This document shows, in pieces, positions 61,606-64,000 of a stretch of DNA of 64,000 nt (position 1 is the first letter of the stretch; each line of letters begins with the position of its first letter). Position numbers and translations under genes: made by a program. Origin of the DNA: Thalassotalea_F euphylliae (GTDB taxonomy: Bacteria; Pseudomonadota; Gammaproteobacteria; Enterobacterales; Alteromonadaceae); the NCBI RefSeq assembly GCF_042682785.1, contig NZ_JBHUIB010000012.1:62001-126000 (forward strand), written 5' to 3'. Under the pieces are notes generated by a model, which saw nothing but the letters and a program-made list of their open reading frames with translations, had not been told where the DNA came from and ran no database searches.

Positions 61606-64000
61606 TTAATCAATCATTTGCTTAATCAATCGGCGCAATGCCAAGGATTTTACTGGCTTTCTAAGGAACTGAAAGTTTGCGTTGCTGGTGTGTTGCCTAA
61701 CTTGTTCTGATGGATCCGCGGAGCAAATAACACAGGGAATATGCCACTGCTTTTCGTGCAATAACGCTTGTACTAAATCGACACCGTTTTGCCCTTCATC
61801 TAAATGGTAGTCGGCAATAATGAGGTCAGGTTGAACAGGTGTATTTGCCAATTCATTATTGACTTCACTCGCGTCTGTCGCCGCAATAACGTGACAACCC
61901 CATTCTTCCAACTGAGTTTTGATCGCTGTTAGCATCAGCGGCTCGTTATCAATAACAAGTACGTTGATATTAAAGCCTTCCTGACCTTTTGATTCTGGCG
62001 TTGGCAATTCTTTTGATGGTTGAGCCGGTTTAGCCGCTATTGGCACTTCCACACTAAAACACGTGCCTTTACCCACTGTTGAGCGCACTGAAATGGTCAG
62101 TCCAAGGAGTTTTGCAATGCGGTCGGAAATGGCAAGCCCTAAGCCTAACCCAGGTACTTCGCGTGTTTGTTCTAAACGCTCGAATTCATGAAATATTTGC
62201 TGCTGTTTATTTTCTGGAATGCCGGGACCGTTGTCCCAGACCTCAAGACGGATAGTATGCTTTAGTCGTCTAACGCCACAGACAATTTTAGCAGAATGGC
62301 TGGCTCTATTTTTACTGTCGTTGCAATAATGCACGGCATTGGATAAGAAGTTTTGCAGGATTCGTCGTAAGTGTCTTTTGCTGGTGTTTACATAGCACTG
62401 GCTAGGTACCATAGACAACTTAATGTCTTCTTGTTCAGCCAACGCAATGAATTCGTTACTCAGCGGCGATAGTAGCTCAGCGATAGGAAATACTGTGACT
62501 TCTGGCTGCTCTGAACACCCATCTAAGCGGGATATTTCTACTAAATCTGACAGTAAGGCCTCAACCACGTTAAGCGAGTCGTCGATATGATTAGCGATAG
62601 TTTGAAGCTCATCATCTTGTACCTTCTTTTTCAGCATGTCGGTAAATAAAGACAAGGCATTAAATGGCTGCATTAAATCGTGACTTGCCGCTGCGAGAAA
62701 GCGTGTCTTACTGGAGTTTGCCGATTCTGCTGCTGCGGTTGCAGTTTGCAGTTCTTGTGTGCGTTGTTGGACGCGCTTTTCTAATGTTTCGTTGGCAAGT
62801 TGCAGCGCTTGTTCTGCTTTGATGTGATCAGTAATGTCTGAATAGGTACTAACAAAGCCGCCGCCTGGCATGGCTTGTCCTCTAATTTCTAACACCACGC
62901 CATTTGGCATTGTTCGTTTAGCATAGTGGCTTCGCCCTGCGCGCATGTGTGCTATGCGTTTAGATAGAAGCTTTTCTTTATCCTCACCAGTAATGATACC
63001 GCGTTCGATGTTGTAACTTATCAGCGCCTTAATGGGGATGCCTGCGATAACCATGTCTTCGGGATAACCCAAAAGCTCTATATAGCGCTGGTTCCAAGCG
63101 ACAAGTCGCATATCAGCATCGACAACGCTGATGCCTTGTTCAATATTCTCTACACCGGATTGCAGCAGTTCACGGTTGAACTCAAACATTTGGCTGGCTT
63201 CATCGACAATGCTGGCAACGTCTTCTAGTTTGACATCTTGCGGTGTGGTGGCTGCGCGCATCACCATGCGTGTCGATGCAGAGCCAAGGACACCAGAAAG
63301 TTGCAGGCGTGTGTATTCAACCAGTGCTTCACTATTTTGTTGACGGTTAATATTGTGTTTTTGCGCGTAATCAAGCAGTTCGTCTGCAGCTTGGGTGTTA
63401 ATGAAACGCTGCAGCAGGTTGTATAAATCTTTTGTAGAAAGGTGACGTTCTAGCTGGCTTTGTTTTTTCCCCACGAAAAGCTCTGCTTGCAGCTTCTCGC
63501 CAATAGTTTGATTGGAAAGTAGGGTGAAAGCGATATAACACAGTAGGTTAGCCGTTAAGCTGAAAAACACTCCATGACTAATTTTATCCAGTTCAGTGAT
63601 ACCGAATAGCGCCGTTGGTGTTAGCCAGCTAATGTGCCAAGGGCCATGATTCACCCAGTCTGCGGTTGAGAATAGTAATGGCAACATCAAGGTGTATAGC
63701 CACACAAGACCGCCAACCGTTAAACCAATAACCGCAGCTTTTGTTGTTGCTCTTCGCCAATAAAGCGCGCCGATAATGGCAGGTGCAAATTGAGAGAGAA
63801 GTACAAACGACATTAAGCCGATACTGGCAAGGTGATTTTGCTGATCAATCAAGCGTTCAAACGCGAAAGCAAGAAAGAGAATAACGGCGATTGCGATACG
63901 TCTGAGTAAAATGAAAAAGCCTGATAATTGCGGTGCTTCTTTTGTTTTAAATAGCCGGAACTTGAGGATGGTGGGCGTTAATATTTCGGTTGAAATCATA
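61606..64000 (-). CDS. SSF-PAS-histidine kinase-receiver hybrid sensor, 5' end outside window
   Basis: The frame runs to the right edge, giving at least 797 residues of a longer protein. The N-terminal visible part has several membrane helices of the sodium:solute symporter type (LRRIAIAVILFLAFAFERL, FVLLSQFAPAIIGALYW, AAVIGLTVGGLVWLYTLML); then a PAS domain (about 285-395, SVVDADMRLVAWNQRY), a coiled-coil, HisKA with FLAAASHDLMQPFNAL, HATPase with DNGPGIPE and GLGLGLAI, and a receiver with IIADYHLDEG. This CbrA-like fusion of transporter-like sensor and kinase senses an unknown nutrient. It is convergent with the LuxR-type regulator gene, 15 bases away. Confidence 0.9.
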   Translation of the reverse strand, partial: MISTEILTPTILKFRLFKTKEAPQLSGFFILLRRIAIAVILFLAFAFERLIDQQNHLASIGLMSFVLLSQFAPAIIGALYWRRATTKAAVIGLTVGGLVWLYTLMLPLLFSTADWVNHGPWHISWLTPTALFGITELDKISHGVFFSLTANLLCYIAFTLLSNQTIGEKLQAELFVGKKQSQLERHLSTKDLYNLLQRFINTQAADELLDYAQKHNINRQQNSEALVEYTRLQLSGVLGSASTRMVMRAATTPQDVKLEDVASIVDEASQMFEFNRELLQSGVENIEQGISVVDADMRLVAWNQRYIELLGYPEDMVIAGIPIKALISYNIERGIITGEDKEKLLSKRIAHMRAGRSHYAKRTMPNGVVLEIRGQAMPGGGFVSTYSDITDHIKAEQALQLANETLEKRVQQRTQELQTATAAAESANSSKTRFLAAASHDLMQPFNALSLFTDMLKKKVQDDELQTIANHIDDSLNVVEALLSDLVEISRLDGCSEQPEVTVFPIAELLSPLSNEFIALAEQEDIKLSMVPSQCYVNTSKRHLRRILQNFLSNAVHYCNDSKNRASHSAKIVCGVRRLKHTIRLEVWDNGPGIPENKQQQIFHEFERLEQTREVPGLGLGLAISDRIAKLLGLTISVRSTVGKGTCFSVEVPIAAKPAQPSKELPTPESKGQEGFNINVLVIDNEPLMLTAIKTQLEEWGCHVIAATDASEVNNELANTPVQPDLIIADYHLDEGQNGVDLVQALLHEKQWHIPCVICSADPSEQVRQHTSNANFQFLRKPVKSLALRRLIKQMID

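Overview
The window is a 64 kb chromosomal segment from a marine-type gammaproteobacterium, most likely of the order Alteromonadales (Colwelliaceae or Pseudoalteromonadaceae are plausible; this is inferred from gene content and protein character, not from a marker gene). Base composition is moderate. Gene density is high, signal peptides are common, and regulators and outer-membrane proteins are typical of a heterotrophic marine bacterium. No rRNA, tRNA, CRISPR array or intact transposase was seen.

Layout. 1-2.4 kb: 5-oxoprolinase genes pxpA-pxpB-pxpC on the minus strand, pxpC running off the left edge. 2.5-5.5 kb: a methionine-rich outer-membrane barrel followed by a RegB/RegA-like redox two-component pair. 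5.7-7.1 kb: an insertion with integron-cassette character, holding a secreted three-repeat cysteine protein, a clear attC site and an unrecognised gene. 7.1-9.8 kb: ybaK, a DCC-family protein and a MOSC-flavin reductase-ferredoxin fusion. 10-20.5 kb: mpl, ubiX, a secreted amidohydrolase with a propeller domain, a PhoD-like phosphatase, a metallo-beta-lactamase-fold protein and a flavin/2Fe-2S reductase. 20.7-25.8 kb: fused MFS/spermidine synthase-like protein, a small lipoprotein, L-threonine aldolase and an M28 peptidase. 26.2-30.6 kb: the assimilatory sulfate-reduction operon cysJIH. 30.6-37.2 kb: SRPBCC protein, TIGR03899 protein, an EAL response regulator, two tandem DUF3313-like paralogues and an outer-membrane barrel. 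37.2-41.3 kb: an AraC regulator with DUF1254, HlyD-like and small membrane protein genes. 41.6-51.5 kb: envelope proteins, a LysR/MFS pair, a chemotaxis receptor, and a GlyGly-CTERM FG-GAP protein divergent from a ToxR/CadC-like membrane regulator. 51.5-58.4 kb: hydroxybutyrate/ketone-body genes (bdhA, a carboxymuconolactone decarboxylase-like gene, scoAB, a LysR regulator, a PHB-depolymerase-family esterase) split by a second cluster of integron cassettes. 58.6-64 kb: a TonB-dependent receptor, a NarL-type response regulator and a partial SSF-PAS-histidine kinase-receiver hybrid.

The most interesting part is the two clusters of attC-like sites with no integrase in the window (a CALIN-type arrangement). 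In the 53-54.5 kb cluster each cassette starts with a short sequence that is the reverse complement of the R'' box of its own attC (12 bp for one cassette, 11 bp for the next), as expected of real cassettes. The cassettes carry a small secreted protein, a multi-pass membrane protein and a small membrane protein interrupted by an in-frame amber codon. Next to them lies a family of 14-bp direct and inverted repeats that no feature here explains. At 5.7-6.2 kb a cassette carries a 115-residue exported protein made of three nearly identical 32-residue, four-cysteine repeats.

Functional links. CysJ, CysI and CysH make sulfide from activated sulfate. BdhA, ScoA and ScoB would convert 3-hydroxybutyrate to acetoacetyl-CoA, with the PHB-depolymerase-like esterase a possible source of hydroxybutyrate. 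The RegBA-like pair probably responds to redox state, but its quinone-binding motif looks altered.
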